NCBI GenBank assembly: GCA_051010015.1
Contig: JBPCVZ010000314.1
Location: 1 to 44,849, forward strand
DNA from: CAJQQK01 sp051010015
GTDB lineage: Bacteria > Pseudomonadota > Alphaproteobacteria > Rhizobiales > Hyphomicrobiaceae
DNA length: 44,849 nucleotides
Direction of reading: 5' to 3'
Shown here: positions 32,325-41,404 of the stretch, piece by piece
Position numbering within the stretch: position 1 is the first letter of the stretch
How the letters are laid out: each line of letters opens with the position of its first letter
Notes under the pieces: generated by a model
Database searches by the model: none
What the model saw: only the letters and a program-made list of their open reading frames with translations
Told to the model about the DNA's origin: nothing
Made by a program: the position numbers and the translations under genes

Positions 32325-33170
32325 CTAATTGTCACCGTCGAGCATATCGCCCAAACCGCCGAGGACCGAACCTTCACCTCTGCCGGAGGGGCCGACGTTG
32401 GCTAGCACGCGTCCGGCAAGGCGCGAGAATGGCAAGCTCTGTATCCAAACCTTGCCTGGACCGCGTAACTTTGCAAAGAACACACCCTCTCCCCCAAAGA
32501 TCATCGATTTGACCGAGCCGGCACGTACTAAGTCAAAATCAACATCCGGTGTCATTGCAGCAACGCAACCGGTATCGATGTGCAGTTCTTCGCCGGCACG
32601 CAGTTCCCGCTCAATAACACAGCCACCGACGTGTACGAACGCGAAGCCATCGCCATCAATGCGCTGCATGATGAAACCTTCGCCACCAAATAGTCCAGTC
32701 ATGACACGGCGCTGAAAATGAATGCCGATCGAGACACCTTTTGCAGCGCACAAGAATGCATCCTTTTGGGCAACCAGTGAGCCGCCCGTTTGCGCGAGGT
32801 TGAAGGCGAGAATTGTCCCGGGATATGGCGAAGCAAACGCGACGCGGGCTTTGCCTGTTCCTTCGTGCGTGAATACCGTCATAAAAAGGCTCTCACCGGT
32901 AAGGAGGCGTTTGCCAGCGGTCGCCAATTTGCCGAAGAACCCGGTCGATTGTCCTGCACCATCCCCGAAAACGGTATCCATGCGAATGGTTGGATCTTTG
33001 AACATCATGCTACCGGCTTCGGCGATGGTGCTTTCGCCCGGGTCGAGTTCAATCTCGACAAATTGCATTTCCTGTCCGTGGATTTTGTAATCGATCTCGT
33101 CCGCACGGCCTGGTGATCGCCGCGACGTGTTGCCTGAGCCTATGGTAGGAACTGAACCGGAACCGCTCAT
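32325..33170 (-). CDS. TIGR00266/AIM24 family protein
   Basis: The 281-residue protein has the AIM24 beta-barrel pattern: DYKIHGQEMQFVEIELDPGES, EAGSMMFKDPTIRMDT, LLTGESLFMTVFTHEGTG, GTILAFNLAQTGGSLVAQKDAFLCA, FGGEGFIMQRIDGDG-FAFVHVGG and GGEGVFFAKLRGPGKVWIQSLPF. The family occurs in bacteria and, as Aim24, in mitochondria, where it supports inner-membrane organisation; the bacterial role is unknown. No signal peptide is seen. It runs in the same direction as the SDR and folB genes, 35 bp upstream of the SDR start, and may be cotranscribed. Confidence 0.88.
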   Translation of the reverse strand: MSGSGSVPTIGSGNTSRRSPGRADEIDYKIHGQEMQFVEIELDPGESTIAEAGSMMFKDPTIRMDTVFGDGAGQSTGFFGKLATAGKRLLTGESLFMTVFTHEGTGKARVAFASPYPGTILAFNLAQTGGSLVAQKDAFLCAAKGVSIGIHFQRRVMTGLFGGEGFIMQRIDGDGFAFVHVGGCVIERELRAGEELHIDTGCVAAMTPDVDFDLVRAGSVKSMIFGGEGVFFAKLRGPGKVWIQSLPFSRLAGRVLANVGPSGRGEGSVLGGLGDMLDGDN

Positions 33171-33803
33171 GTCTTTTACCTTTCGCCAAACTCACAATTT
33201 GCCGATCGCGCCATGGATACAAATGACTGGAACAGCGATCGTGTTTATAGACTCAATGTACGATGCAGAAATGCCGGTGTGGCCCAGATTGTTCGCGATT
33301 ATCTGGCCGACAACCGTGAGCGTCTGATGCGTCTTTTTTGTTTGTGCAAACTTGATTGTCCTGAAACCGATCAGTTATCCACAGCTTGTAGCGGGTTCTC
33401 AATCAAATCTGCACCAAATCTATTGCGTTGTCATGTGATGTTCATACATGATCTATAGGCAGTTTAACGCCGAGAGATCGAAAGCGTATGCGTACTCTCG
33501 GAACCAAGCGGTTGTTGATGCTGAGTTGCCCTCTCTTTAGCTCGATGATCGGAATGGCTGTCGACTGGTGAGTGAGGCCCCTCGAACCCCGCTGCAGGCT
33601 TTTTCACCAGTCGACGTTTCCCCGCCTCCACGACCAATCATCTCGCAGTCATAGATATCTGTTGCCGCGATGCCGCTTTGCGCCAGAAGCATGACCGGCG
33701 CGCGCCTTCTCCACAAAAATCTCCGATGTGGGTGCTTTCGCTTTTCGGAATCTTGGCGTCTCCTAATGCCCGGAGATTTCGAGTGTGACCGGTGGGGGCC
33801 GCG
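33171..33803. other. Gene-free 630-bp stretch with strong dyads
   Basis: No convincing ORF lies here on either strand. The region carries the TIGR00266 promoter (left), a structured block at 33470-33642 described separately, and the leader of the next gene. It includes a TTGTCA/TCTATA promoter-like pair around 33429-33458, with an 18-nt spacer, just before the structured block. Confidence 0.5.
33470..33642 (+). ncRNA. Candidate structured RNA
   Basis: Three nested or adjacent dyads are seen. CCGAGAG (33470-33476) pairs with CTCTCGG (33495-33501). GTCGACTGGTGA (33560-33571) pairs perfectly over 12 bp with TCACCAGTCGAC (33604-33615) around a 32-nt loop. Outside it GATGAT (33544-33549) pairs with ATCATC (33637-33642), leaving a large asymmetric internal bubble. 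A closing stem, large bubble and long apical stem is the general plan of 6S RNA, but I see no sequence proof of that family. A promoter-like TTGTCA...TCTATA lies just upstream. No T-run terminator is seen, and the strand is assumed. Confidence 0.3.
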
Positions 33804-34556
33804 ATGCTTTATTTGGGATTAGGAATTTCTGTGTTGGCCTTTGCTGGCGTGTGGTTTGCACCGCGAATTAGCCAGCAACTATTTAGAGAATCCAGAATTG
33901 ATGCGGACCTACCGTGTGCCTTTGGCTGCAAAATGGCATGGATTGCTGTTCGTACGCGGGACACCGCCAAATTGATTGAAACCCTGCAATTGAAGGATGC
34001 GCATTCCGTCAATTGGTCTTTGGGTGTCGGCACCATCTATAGCGATCGCATCGGCCTCAAGCGCGTATTTGTTACGCCGCCGATCGACGGTTGGAGCTTT
34101 GTCGTCGGTCTGTCGTTGCCGCATCCGATGGGCGATTCATTTGAAGATCATTGTTCGCCACTTCTTACGAAGCTCAGTCACGAGTTTGGCACTGTCCAAT
34201 ACTTTGCGAGTTTGCCAGAGCTCGAATACTTTGCCTGGGTTGTGCTTCGCGAAGGTCAAACCATCCGGGGGTTTGCATGCGGATCAGAGGGCGTGGTGTG
34301 GAACCGCGGGCCGGTGACCGTGGATGAGTATGCCGTCAATAGCGCAATGTTCGATATCCGACTTGTCGGTGACGAAAGCGACGTCGCCTACGCGCAGGTT
34401 CTGCGCGAGGAGCATGTGCTGGAGTTGGCCCGTCGCTGGAGCCTTGATCCAACCCGGCTGGATATGCGCGATGATCTCGAGGCGGGAATCGGGTACCTTG
34501 CGACGGCGCCGATCGCTTGGCAGCCTGTCATGACCGACAAGCGCCATGCGGCTTGA
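33804..34556 (+). CDS. Unknown protein with N-terminal membrane anchor
   Basis: A 250-residue protein that starts with a hydrophobic helix (MLYLGLGISVLAFAGVWFA) and continues as a soluble domain with a recognisable pattern, KRVFVTPPIDGWSFVVGLSLP, LLTKLSHEFGTVQYFAS, EYFAWVVLREGQTIRGFACG. I have the impression of a family scattered through proteobacteria and actinobacteria without known function. The soluble part probably lies outside the cytoplasm if the first helix is an N-in anchor. GTGGGGG lies upstream of the ATG at 33804. It stands alone. Confidence 0.7.
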   Translation: MLYLGLGISVLAFAGVWFAPRISQQLFRESRIDADLPCAFGCKMAWIAVRTRDTAKLIETLQLKDAHSVNWSLGVGTIYSDRIGLKRVFVTPPIDGWSFVVGLSLPHPMGDSFEDHCSPLLTKLSHEFGTVQYFASLPELEYFAWVVLREGQTIRGFACGSEGVVWNRGPVTVDEYAVNSAMFDIRLVGDESDVAYAQVLREEHVLELARRWSLDPTRLDMRDDLEAGIGYLATAPIAWQPVMTDKRHAA

Positions 34557-34638
34557 GCCCAGCGCGTAGTTGCAACTCGAACGGCAACAGACAAGACCGA
34601 TCTGCTGCCTTTCGAGATGCTTTCAATAGTCGCTTCGT

Positions 34639-35286
34639 TCATGCCGCTTTGCGCGCTCGCGGTTGTTCGAACATCGCTCGGGCAAGCGCAAGACGCAGTT
34701 GAATGACTTCCGCTGAGCTTCGATTGTTTCGCCGCACAGCCGGCGGTTCGATCTGACGTTGGCGCTTCTTCGCGGCGACCTTCGCAACTGGACGGTTTAG
34801 TCTCGATGATTTGGCTGCCGGCGTGATCTCCGTCGGCTTGGATACCCGATTGAGCATGCTGACACCGTGCAGGCGTGCCGCCAGATGAAAATCCTGACCG
34901 GTCATAGCGGCCAATGCCGGTGGCATAGCGGCTGGCCTTTGCGTCGGTTGACTTTCGATGAGCTTGAGCGTGACCGGTGCCGGCAGACGATAGGCACGGC
35001 CGGCATCCCCTCTTTCACTCGGGGAAGATACCTCGACGAGCTTGATCACTTCCGTCGGCACTGGTTGACAGACCAGGTCGGTAGTAGTGGGTTGCACTGG
35101 CTTGGAAATGAACGTTGCTAGGGTGTGACCGGCTGCTTCTTTTGTCTTCTTCGCTTGAAGGTTTGCTGGACTATAGGCGGTCCAGGGGTGGGCGAACCGT
35201 GACGACCTTTTCGGTAAGCCAAACAAGGCTTTCCGAACTCTTGCAAACAGCCCGCGCGGGGCTTCTACTGTTGACTCTTGTGACAT
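34639..35286 (-). CDS. Unknown basic, low-complexity protein
   Basis: The 215-residue product is rich in Arg, Ala, Pro and Ser with little predicted globular structure and no signal peptide or membrane helix. The first 40 residues (APRGLFARVRKALFGLPKRSSRFAHPW) form a basic amphipathic segment, and the end (AEVIQLRLALARAMFEQPRARKAA) a basic helix. The ATG at 35286 has AAGAGG 8 nt before it; the upstream open frame to 35394 is not preferred. No family is recognised. It could be a nucleic-acid- or membrane-surface-binding protein, but this is a guess. Confidence 0.55.
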   Translation of the reverse strand: MSQESTVEAPRGLFARVRKALFGLPKRSSRFAHPWTAYSPANLQAKKTKEAAGHTLATFISKPVQPTTTDLVCQPVPTEVIKLVEVSSPSERGDAGRAYRLPAPVTLKLIESQPTQRPAAMPPALAAMTGQDFHLAARLHGVSMLNRVSKPTEITPAAKSSRLNRPVAKVAAKKRQRQIEPPAVRRNNRSSAEVIQLRLALARAMFEQPRARKAA

Positions 35287-35496
35287 GCGCACAACCTCTT
35301 CGACGCAATTGAGGGCGTAGGACTTGGAACGCAGTGAACTCGTGCGCCGGTACACGTAGCGGTCGTACTTAAATCCAGAGTTAAATTTCGGCACAAAACG
35401 GTACAGTTTATCGATCAGTATTCGAATGGGATGCCGACGTTGCTGTTGAGAAAAATGTTTGACTGAAGCTACTTGCGCCGTCAGTTGTGCGACCCG

Positions 35497-35515
35497 AAAG
35501 CGTGGCGCTTTTTTT
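35497..35515 (+). terminator. Orphan terminator-like hairpin on the plus strand
   Basis: AAAGCG-TGG-CGCTTT (35497-35511) is followed by four more T, giving a TTTTTTT run. It lies between two minus-strand genes, so no plus-strand gene ends here. It may end a small RNA, or act weakly on the minus strand, where only three T follow. The surrounding gap (35287-35547) has no ORF of note. Confidence 0.45.
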
Positions 35516-35547
35516 GTCGAGGGACACTGAAAGAACGCTACTTCGTA

Positions 35548-36018
35548 TCAATTGGCCTTCGGTGACAGTGCCAACGATGGCCTGTTGATCGGACTGTTAT
35601 TTTGATCCCAGAGTGTTGAGCGCAATACTTGTCGCGGGGAAACGATGGCGCGATCCGCGGCCGTCAGTGTGCCGTGGCGTGATGGCCGGGAGGTGCGCTT
35701 AAGGGCCTTGCTGTTGGTGATGCTGTCGCCGGCTGCCATCCGAAAGGATCGGCCACACGGTTGTTCCACCGTTGTTGTGGTATCGCGTTCCAACAGCAGT
35801 GCGCTACACTTTGCGCCATCGACCACGATGGGTGCGGTGGCGACGCGCTCTCGGCCGTCTGAAGTCGCACCAGGCGGCGCTTGAATGGATGGCCACGCGA
35901 TAATGACGGCGACAAATCCAGCAAGACCAAACAAGAGATACCTATACCGAGCAACAATCCGGCCAGTGCCGTAGCCCGGTGGCCAAAGCATTTCAGACAA
36001 TGGCGGAAAGATCTTCAT
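35548..36018 (-). CDS. Unknown single-pass membrane protein
   Basis: A 156-residue protein with a cytoplasmic N-terminus of about 25 residues, one membrane helix (YLLFGLAGFVAVIIAWPSI) and a probably periplasmic remainder with two cysteines (DGAKCSALLL, VEQPCGRSF). The tail is hydrophilic and low in structure. The ATG at 36018 is used; a GTG at 36033 is an alternative. It lies 78 bp downstream of the RNase T2 gene in the same direction. No family recognised. Confidence 0.55.
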   Translation of the reverse strand: MKIFPPLSEMLWPPGYGTGRIVARYRYLLFGLAGFVAVIIAWPSIQAPPGATSDGRERVATAPIVVDGAKCSALLLERDTTTTVEQPCGRSFRMAAGDSITNSKALKRTSRPSRHGTLTAADRAIVSPRQVLRSTLWDQNNSPINRPSLALSPKAN

Positions 36019-36095
36019 GGTGTTCTCTGTCACGATACCAGTCAGCGACCTGCCGTGGCGAGCGCAGTCGCGATCATCGCCAAGGCAGATGGACG

Positions 36096-36812
36096 TTACC
36101 CGCGCACCGGCGGTACGTACATTTTTTTATTGATGCAACGGTGACGTGGAGCCCGTCCCCTGGTGCAGGCGCGGAATGCACCTTTGCGGGTTATGCAGAA
36201 TTTGATCTCTTTAAGTCGGTTTGCATTACCCCGTTTGCATACAATTTGGATAGATTCATTCAACAATGTTGGATTAACGCTGCGGAACTGTTTGACGAGT
36301 TCGCCTGGCGTGATCAGTAAAGGCTGTTTCGGCGCGTTGAACATTTTCGGGATTCTCACGTTCCGAAAGGCAATTCGTGATGCCTTGAAATAGGTCGCCG
36401 GATCAAGACCCGAACAGGTGCCGTGCTTTTTGTACTGATGAATAATCAGTCCACGGCTCGGCATGATATCCATCATGCTTTTGATGATGCCGGTTGGGAC
36501 GTAGGGCTTGCCGCGCGTGCGGCAGAACTGAGGCCAGCCGCGCTCGTACTGCGGCCAAAGTCCGTGCATCACGAAGCCGTAGGGTCTGGCGCGTCGCGGA
36601 CCACATTGAGTGTCATTGGCGCCACGGCTGTTGTCGGCACAGTGCGTCGGACTCCAGCTCAGGACCAGCTGGTAATAGGCGAATTTGCCGGCGATATGCT
36701 GCCGACCTCTGTCACCACCGGCGCTGCGTTGCGCATCGGACGGCACCACACTGGCGAATAGCGCACCGAGGCTTGCAGCCGCAAACACGGCGGCAACGAC
36801 AATACGGTTCAT
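36096..36812 (-). CDS. Secreted RNase T2 family protein
   Basis: RNase T2 enzymes cleave single-stranded RNA through a 2',3'-cyclic phosphate, here in the periplasm or outside the cell. The 238-residue product has a signal peptide (MNRIVVAAVFAAASLGALFASVVPSDA). The first active-site block is FVMHGLWPQ (His83) and the second is HQYKKHGTC (His125, His130). In the second block the canonical catalytic Glu (HEWxKHG) is replaced by Gln126 and the Trp by Tyr. Several cysteines (58, 70, 97, 133) fit disulfides of the family. GGGAGA lies before the ATG at 36812. The activity may be altered. Confidence 0.9.
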   Translation of the reverse strand: MNRIVVAAVFAAASLGALFASVVPSDAQRSAGGDRGRQHIAGKFAYYQLVLSWSPTHCADNSRGANDTQCGPRRARPYGFVMHGLWPQYERGWPQFCRTRGKPYVPTGIIKSMMDIMPSRGLIIHQYKKHGTCSGLDPATYFKASRIAFRNVRIPKMFNAPKQPLLITPGELVKQFRSVNPTLLNESIQIVCKRGNANRLKEIKFCITRKGAFRACTRGRAPRHRCINKKMYVPPVRG

Positions 36813-36935
36813 GGTTTCATTCTCCCTCGGCCCCATCGCCCCAGACGATGATCGACTTGCGCCTTCCCATCCGGACCGCCGGCCGCTCTTGTATCTGATT
36901 ACCCCGGCAATGTGGCAATGCTGCAGATCGTGGTC

Positions 36936-38336
36936 TTAATGTTCTGGAACAATGCTTTCTGCAAGACGGTCGAGAACGCGCACCCAGGACCGGGCGCCTC
37001 GTTTGAAGCTCTTCAGATTGTATTTCTCGTTGGGCGAATGAATCTTGTCGTCATCGAGCCCAAAGCCGATCAGAAGAGAGTTCATCCCGAGGACGTCGTG
37101 AAAGGACGTGACGATGGGGATCGAGCCGCCGCAACCCATCAGCACGGCCTGCCGGCCCCATTCGGCCTCCAGGGCCTCGGCTGCCGCACCGACATAGGGT
37201 GCGGTCGTGTCAACGGCAATCGCGCCGCTGGTGTGCGAATACAAGAACTCGCCCCGGCAGTCGGCTGGCAACTGTTCCAATAGATGCGCCTGCAGGTTGG
37301 TAAGGACCTGTTCTGGATCCTGTCCCGGAACCAGGCGGCAGGTGATCTTTACCGATGCCGTCGCCGGAATGATCGTTTTTGAGCCAACACCCTGATAACC
37401 ACCTGTAATACCGTTGAATTCAACGGTCGGGCGTGCCCAGATCTGTTCGAGGGCACTGTTGGATTTTTCACCGGCCGGCAAAGACAATCCGACCTCGCCG
37501 AGAAACGTTTTTTCGTCGAACGAGAGTGCCTGCCATTGCTCGTGCTGCTGTGGCGTGGGTTCAAACGCGCCGGCATAGAAATCCTTGACCGTCACGCTGC
37601 CGTCTTCGCCGTGCAGCGATGCCAGCGACCTCGAAAGCGCGCGGATCGGATTGATTGCCGGTCCGCCGTACATGCCAGAATGCAGATCGCGATCGGGGCC
37701 GTGTACGACGAACTCGGTTGCTGCCATGCCGCGCAGGATTGTGGTGATGGCCGGTGTATCGCGGTCCCATTGGCCGGTGTCGCAAACCAAGACGAGGTCG
37801 CAGGTGATTTCCTTACCGCTTTTCTCGAGGAAACCCGCCAAGCTGGGGCTGCCGGATTCCTCCTCCCCCTCGAGCATCACGGAGACTTTCAAAGGGGCCT
37901 GGCCAGCGGTTTCCCTGTAGGCCCGCATGGCTTCGATGAACGTAATCAATTGGCCCTTGTTGTCCTGTGCGCCGCGCGCAACGATCATGGGCCCATGCTT
38001 GGGATCATCGACAATCTGCGGGTCGAAGGGTTCGCTCTGCCACAAATCCAGCGGATCGGGTGGCTGCACGTCATAGTGGCCGTAGAATAGGACGTGTGGC
38101 ACGTCGGCCCCGTGTGTGCCGAGGGCATGGCCGACGACCATCGGCTTGCCGGTCGTCTCGCGCACCTCGGCATCGAAACCGGCCGCTTCGAGCAATTCTC
38201 GGCACGCGTCAGCCGCTTTCAGGCAATCCGCATGAAATGCGGGATCGGTGGAAATACTCTTGATGCGCAATAGGTCGAAGAGCCTGGCGAGCGCCGCGTC
38301 ATGGTTGGCGTCAACTTGGGCGAGAACTTTTTCCAC
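36936..38336 (-). CDS. M20 family dipeptidase/metallopeptidase
   Basis: A 466-residue member of the ArgE/DapE/CNDP group, zinc exopeptidases that hydrolyse dipeptides or N-acyl amino acids in the cytoplasm. Metal ligands are visible: His in LFYGHYDVQPPDP, Asp in ARGAQDNKGQ, the catalytic and bridging Glu pair in MLEGEEESGSP, Asp in LVCDTGQ, and His in KIHSPNEKYN near the end. The dimerisation (lid) domain lies between, with HSGMYGGPAINP. The length fits the CNDP dipeptidase branch. It is divergent from ppdK with 250 bp between. Confidence 0.93.
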   Translation of the reverse strand: MEKVLAQVDANHDAALARLFDLLRIKSISTDPAFHADCLKAADACRELLEAAGFDAEVRETTGKPMVVGHALGTHGADVPHVLFYGHYDVQPPDPLDLWQSEPFDPQIVDDPKHGPMIVARGAQDNKGQLITFIEAMRAYRETAGQAPLKVSVMLEGEEESGSPSLAGFLEKSGKEITCDLVLVCDTGQWDRDTPAITTILRGMAATEFVVHGPDRDLHSGMYGGPAINPIRALSRSLASLHGEDGSVTVKDFYAGAFEPTPQQHEQWQALSFDEKTFLGEVGLSLPAGEKSNSALEQIWARPTVEFNGITGGYQGVGSKTIIPATASVKITCRLVPGQDPEQVLTNLQAHLLEQLPADCRGEFLYSHTSGAIAVDTTAPYVGAAAEALEAEWGRQAVLMGCGGSIPIVTSFHDVLGMNSLLIGFGLDDDKIHSPNEKYNLKSFKRGARSWVRVLDRLAESIVPEH

Positions 38337-38586
38337 GTCTGCGGCCTTTCGCTGGTTTCGAAAGTGGTCGAATCATCGTTGTCACACACCTTAAGGATGA
38401 AGTTCGTTTCAGCGCGAAAATGGGACCTGAGCTGCTGACAGCTGCACGGGCACACATGTAAAGGGTGTGTACTGATCTATTCTCCGACCAAAAGGGGATT
38501 GGGTTGGAGTTGCGAGGGATGGTAAACGGACCGACAGGCCGTTGTAAAATACCGGATCAGCCTCTTACACATGCGAGGAACTGCAG

Positions 38587-41322
38587 ATGGCCGCGACCAC
38601 CATGGGGGCAAGTGTCCCCGTCTTGCACGAGGATGCGATGAACGAGGCTGACAAGCTGGTCTATTTCTTCGGCGCGGGGAGCAGCGATGGCGATGCCGGC
38701 CAACGCAACCTGCTCGGCGGCAAAGGTGCCAATCTGGCCGAGATGGCGAGCATTGGCCTGCCTGTCCCGCCCGGTTTCACGATTACAACGGACGTTTGTT
38801 CAAAGTACTATGCGGCCGGCGAACAGCTTCCCGACGGATTGGAGGCGCAAGCGCTTACGGCGCTCAGCCGGATCGGTGAGGCCGTTGGTGCCGGGTTTGG
38901 CGATGCGGATAATCCGCTGCTGGTTTCCGTTCGCTCCGGGGCACGCGCGTCGATGCCGGGGATGATGGATACGATCCTCAACCTTGGACTGAACGATGTG
39001 ACCGTCGAAGGACTGGCAAAGCGCGCCGGTGACAAGCGTTTTGCCTATGACAGCTATCGCCGCTTCATCCAGATGTATGGCGATGTTGTGCTTGGTGTCG
39101 ATCATGGCCTGTTCGAGGATATTCTCGACACCCATAAGAACAACAAAGGCGCATTTCAGGATACGGACCTTGACGCTGAGGATTGGCAAGAGATTGTCGC
39201 CAGTTACAAGATGGTTGTCGAGCAGGAGCTCGGTCGGCCATTTCCTCAGAATACAGTCGAGCAGCTCTGGGGGGCCATCCGGGCGGTGTTCAGCTCATGG
39301 CAGAACGCGCGGGCAAAGACCTATCGCCGCCTGCATGACATTCCTGATGATTGGTTCACTGCCGTCAATGTCCAGGCGATGGTGTTCGGCAATCTCGGCG
39401 ATACGTCGGCGACCGGAGTGGCGTTCACGCGCAACCCATCGACCGGCACCAATGAAATCTACGGCGAGTTCCTGGTCAATGCGCAGGGCGAGGACGTTGT
39501 CGCCGGGATCCGAACGCCACAACCGTTGACCGAGGCGGCCCGCGCCGAGGCTGGCGAAACCGCACCGTCGCTCGAAACGTTGATGCCGGAGACCTACGCG
39601 CAACTCGCGAAGGTGTTCGAGACGCTCGAAAAACACTACCGCGACATGCAGGACATCGAGTTCACGATCCAGGACGGCAATCTGTGGATGCTGCAGACGC
39701 GATCCGGCAAACGCACAACCAAGGCGGCGCTCAAGATTGCTGTCGACCTCGCCAATGAAGGCCTGATCTCCGAGAATGACGCGGTAACCCGGATCGACCC
39801 GGCATCGCTCGATCAACTACTACACCCGATGATCGACCCAGACGCCGAGAAGGACGTCATTGCAATGGGGCTGCCGGCCTCGCCCGGTGCGGCGGTAGGC
39901 GGCATCGTTTTCGATTCCGACGAAGCCGAGCGTCTCAAGGCACAGGGCAACGACGTCATCCTCGTGCGCATCGAGACCAGCCCCGAAGACATTCACGGCA
40001 TGCATGCTGCTGCGGGTATTCTGACGACGCGGGGTGGTATGACGAGTCACGCGGCCGTTGTCGCGCGCGGCATGGGCCGGCCATGTGTCTCGGGTGCCGG
40101 CGGATTGCGCATCGACTACAAGGCCGCGACGATGACCATCGGCAGCGAGGTTTTCAACAAGGGTGATGTCGTCACCGTCGATGGCACGACCGGTGAGGTT
40201 CTTCGCGGTGCCATCGCCATGCGCCAGCCCGAGATGTCCGGAGACTTTGCAACCTTGATGGGCTGGGCCGACAGCGCCCGCAGGCTCGGCGTGCGCGCCA
40301 ACGCGGACACGCCGCGCGACGCGCAGCAGGCGCTTGACTTCGGTGCTGAGGGCATCGGCTTGTGCCGCACCGAGCACATGTTCTTTGACGACGCCCGCAT
40401 CCTTGCCATGCGCGAGATGATCTGCGCATCCGGCGAAGAGGGCCGACGCGCAGCGCTCGCCAAAATCCTGCCGATGCAGCGCCAGGATTTCGAAGAGCTG
40501 TTCCGCATCATGGATGGCCGGCCGGTCACGATCCGCCTGCTTGATCCGCCACTGCATGAGTTTCTACCTCATGGTGACGAGGAAGCTGCGACCGTCGCGC
40601 AGGCGCTGTCGGTTCCGATCGAACGACTGCGCGACCGCGTCAACGAACTCAACGAATTCAATCCTATGCTTGGCTTTAGAGGTTGCCGGCTCGCGATCCG
40701 CTATCCCGAAATTACGGAGATGCAGGCGCGTGCGATTTTCGAAGCAGCGGCCACTGTCGCCAAGGAAACCGGGTATCCGGTCGACCCGGAAGTGATGATC
40801 CCGCTGGTCGCCTATCGCCGCGAGTATGACATCCTCGCCGATGTCATACGCGCCACGGCCGCTGCCGTCGAATTGGAGACGGGGAGCAAGCTCACCTACC
40901 AGATCGGTACGATGATCGAGTTGCCGCGGGCCTGCCTGCGCGGCGACGAAATCGCGGATGGAGAGCACGGCGCCGAGTTCTTCTCGTTCGGGACCAACGA
41001 CTTGACACAGACCTGTCTTGGCCTGTCGCGCGATGACGCGGCTCCGATACTGACCAACTATACCGAGCGCGGCATCTACGAGGTCGACCCATTTGTCTCG
41101 ATGGACCAGGACGGGGTCGGTGAACTGGTGCGCATCGGCGTCGAGCGTGGTCGCAAGGCGCGGTCCGATCTCAAGCTTGGCATCTGCGGAGAGCACGGCG
41201 GCGATCCGCCCTCGGTCCGGTTCTGCCACGACATCGGCCTCGACTATGTCTCCTGTTCGCCGTTCCGTGTTCCCGTTGCACGGCTGGCCGCGGCGCAGGC
41301 CGCGATTGGCGACAAAGGCTGA
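38587..41322 (+). CDS. ppdK: Pyruvate, phosphate dikinase
   Basis: PPDK interconverts ATP, pyruvate and phosphate with AMP, phosphoenolpyruvate and diphosphate. The 911-residue product has the N-terminal ATP-grasp domain (GGKGANLAEMASIGLPVPPGF), the swivelling phosphohistidine domain with His488 in GGMTSHAAVVARGMGRP, and the C-terminal pyruvate-binding barrel with GAEGIGLCRTEHMFF, FGTNDLTQ and the catalytic Cys867 in ICGEHGG. About 17 extra residues precede the usual MNEADKLVYFFG start; AGGAACTGCAG supports the first ATG. It feeds gluconeogenesis or works in the reverse direction. Single gene. Confidence 0.97.
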   Translation: MAATTMGASVPVLHEDAMNEADKLVYFFGAGSSDGDAGQRNLLGGKGANLAEMASIGLPVPPGFTITTDVCSKYYAAGEQLPDGLEAQALTALSRIGEAVGAGFGDADNPLLVSVRSGARASMPGMMDTILNLGLNDVTVEGLAKRAGDKRFAYDSYRRFIQMYGDVVLGVDHGLFEDILDTHKNNKGAFQDTDLDAEDWQEIVASYKMVVEQELGRPFPQNTVEQLWGAIRAVFSSWQNARAKTYRRLHDIPDDWFTAVNVQAMVFGNLGDTSATGVAFTRNPSTGTNEIYGEFLVNAQGEDVVAGIRTPQPLTEAARAEAGETAPSLETLMPETYAQLAKVFETLEKHYRDMQDIEFTIQDGNLWMLQTRSGKRTTKAALKIAVDLANEGLISENDAVTRIDPASLDQLLHPMIDPDAEKDVIAMGLPASPGAAVGGIVFDSDEAERLKAQGNDVILVRIETSPEDIHGMHAAAGILTTRGGMTSHAAVVARGMGRPCVSGAGGLRIDYKAATMTIGSEVFNKGDVVTVDGTTGEVLRGAIAMRQPEMSGDFATLMGWADSARRLGVRANADTPRDAQQALDFGAEGIGLCRTEHMFFDDARILAMREMICASGEEGRRAALAKILPMQRQDFEELFRIMDGRPVTIRLLDPPLHEFLPHGDEEAATVAQALSVPIERLRDRVNELNEFNPMLGFRGCRLAIRYPEITEMQARAIFEAAATVAKETGYPVDPEVMIPLVAYRREYDILADVIRATAAAVELETGSKLTYQIGTMIELPRACLRGDEIADGEHGAEFFSFGTNDLTQTCLGLSRDDAAPILTNYTERGIYEVDPFVSMDQDGVGELVRIGVERGRKARSDLKLGICGEHGGDPPSVRFCHDIGLDYVSCSPFRVPVARLAAAQAAIGDKG

Positions 41323-41330
41323 ACAAGCGC

Positions 41331-41363
41331 TGCGTGCGTGAATTTCACGCCGCGCACGCATTT
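41331..41363 (+). terminator. Stem-loop after ppdK
   Basis: TGCGTGCG (41331-41338) pairs with CGCACGCA (41353-41360), with an inner GTGAA/TTCAC dyad and three T after. It starts 9 bp past the ppdK stop. The short T tract makes it a weaker terminator call. Confidence 0.5.
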
Positions 41364-41404
41364 CCGCCGCTTCGAGAATTTATGACATCGCCCCTTGAAG
41401 CAGT

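Noticed and set aside
35802..35813. GCGCTACACTTT shared with 44747-44758
   Set aside because: A single 12-nt match, one copy inside a coding region, is expected by chance in 45 kb with many comparisons; it is not evidence of a repeat family.
39820..40557. 245-codon minus-strand ORF within ppdK
   Set aside because: Complement of the ppdK phosphohistidine and barrel region. Other long antisense frames at 40564-41361, 41684-42397, 8041-8691 and 7802-8635 were rejected for the same reason.
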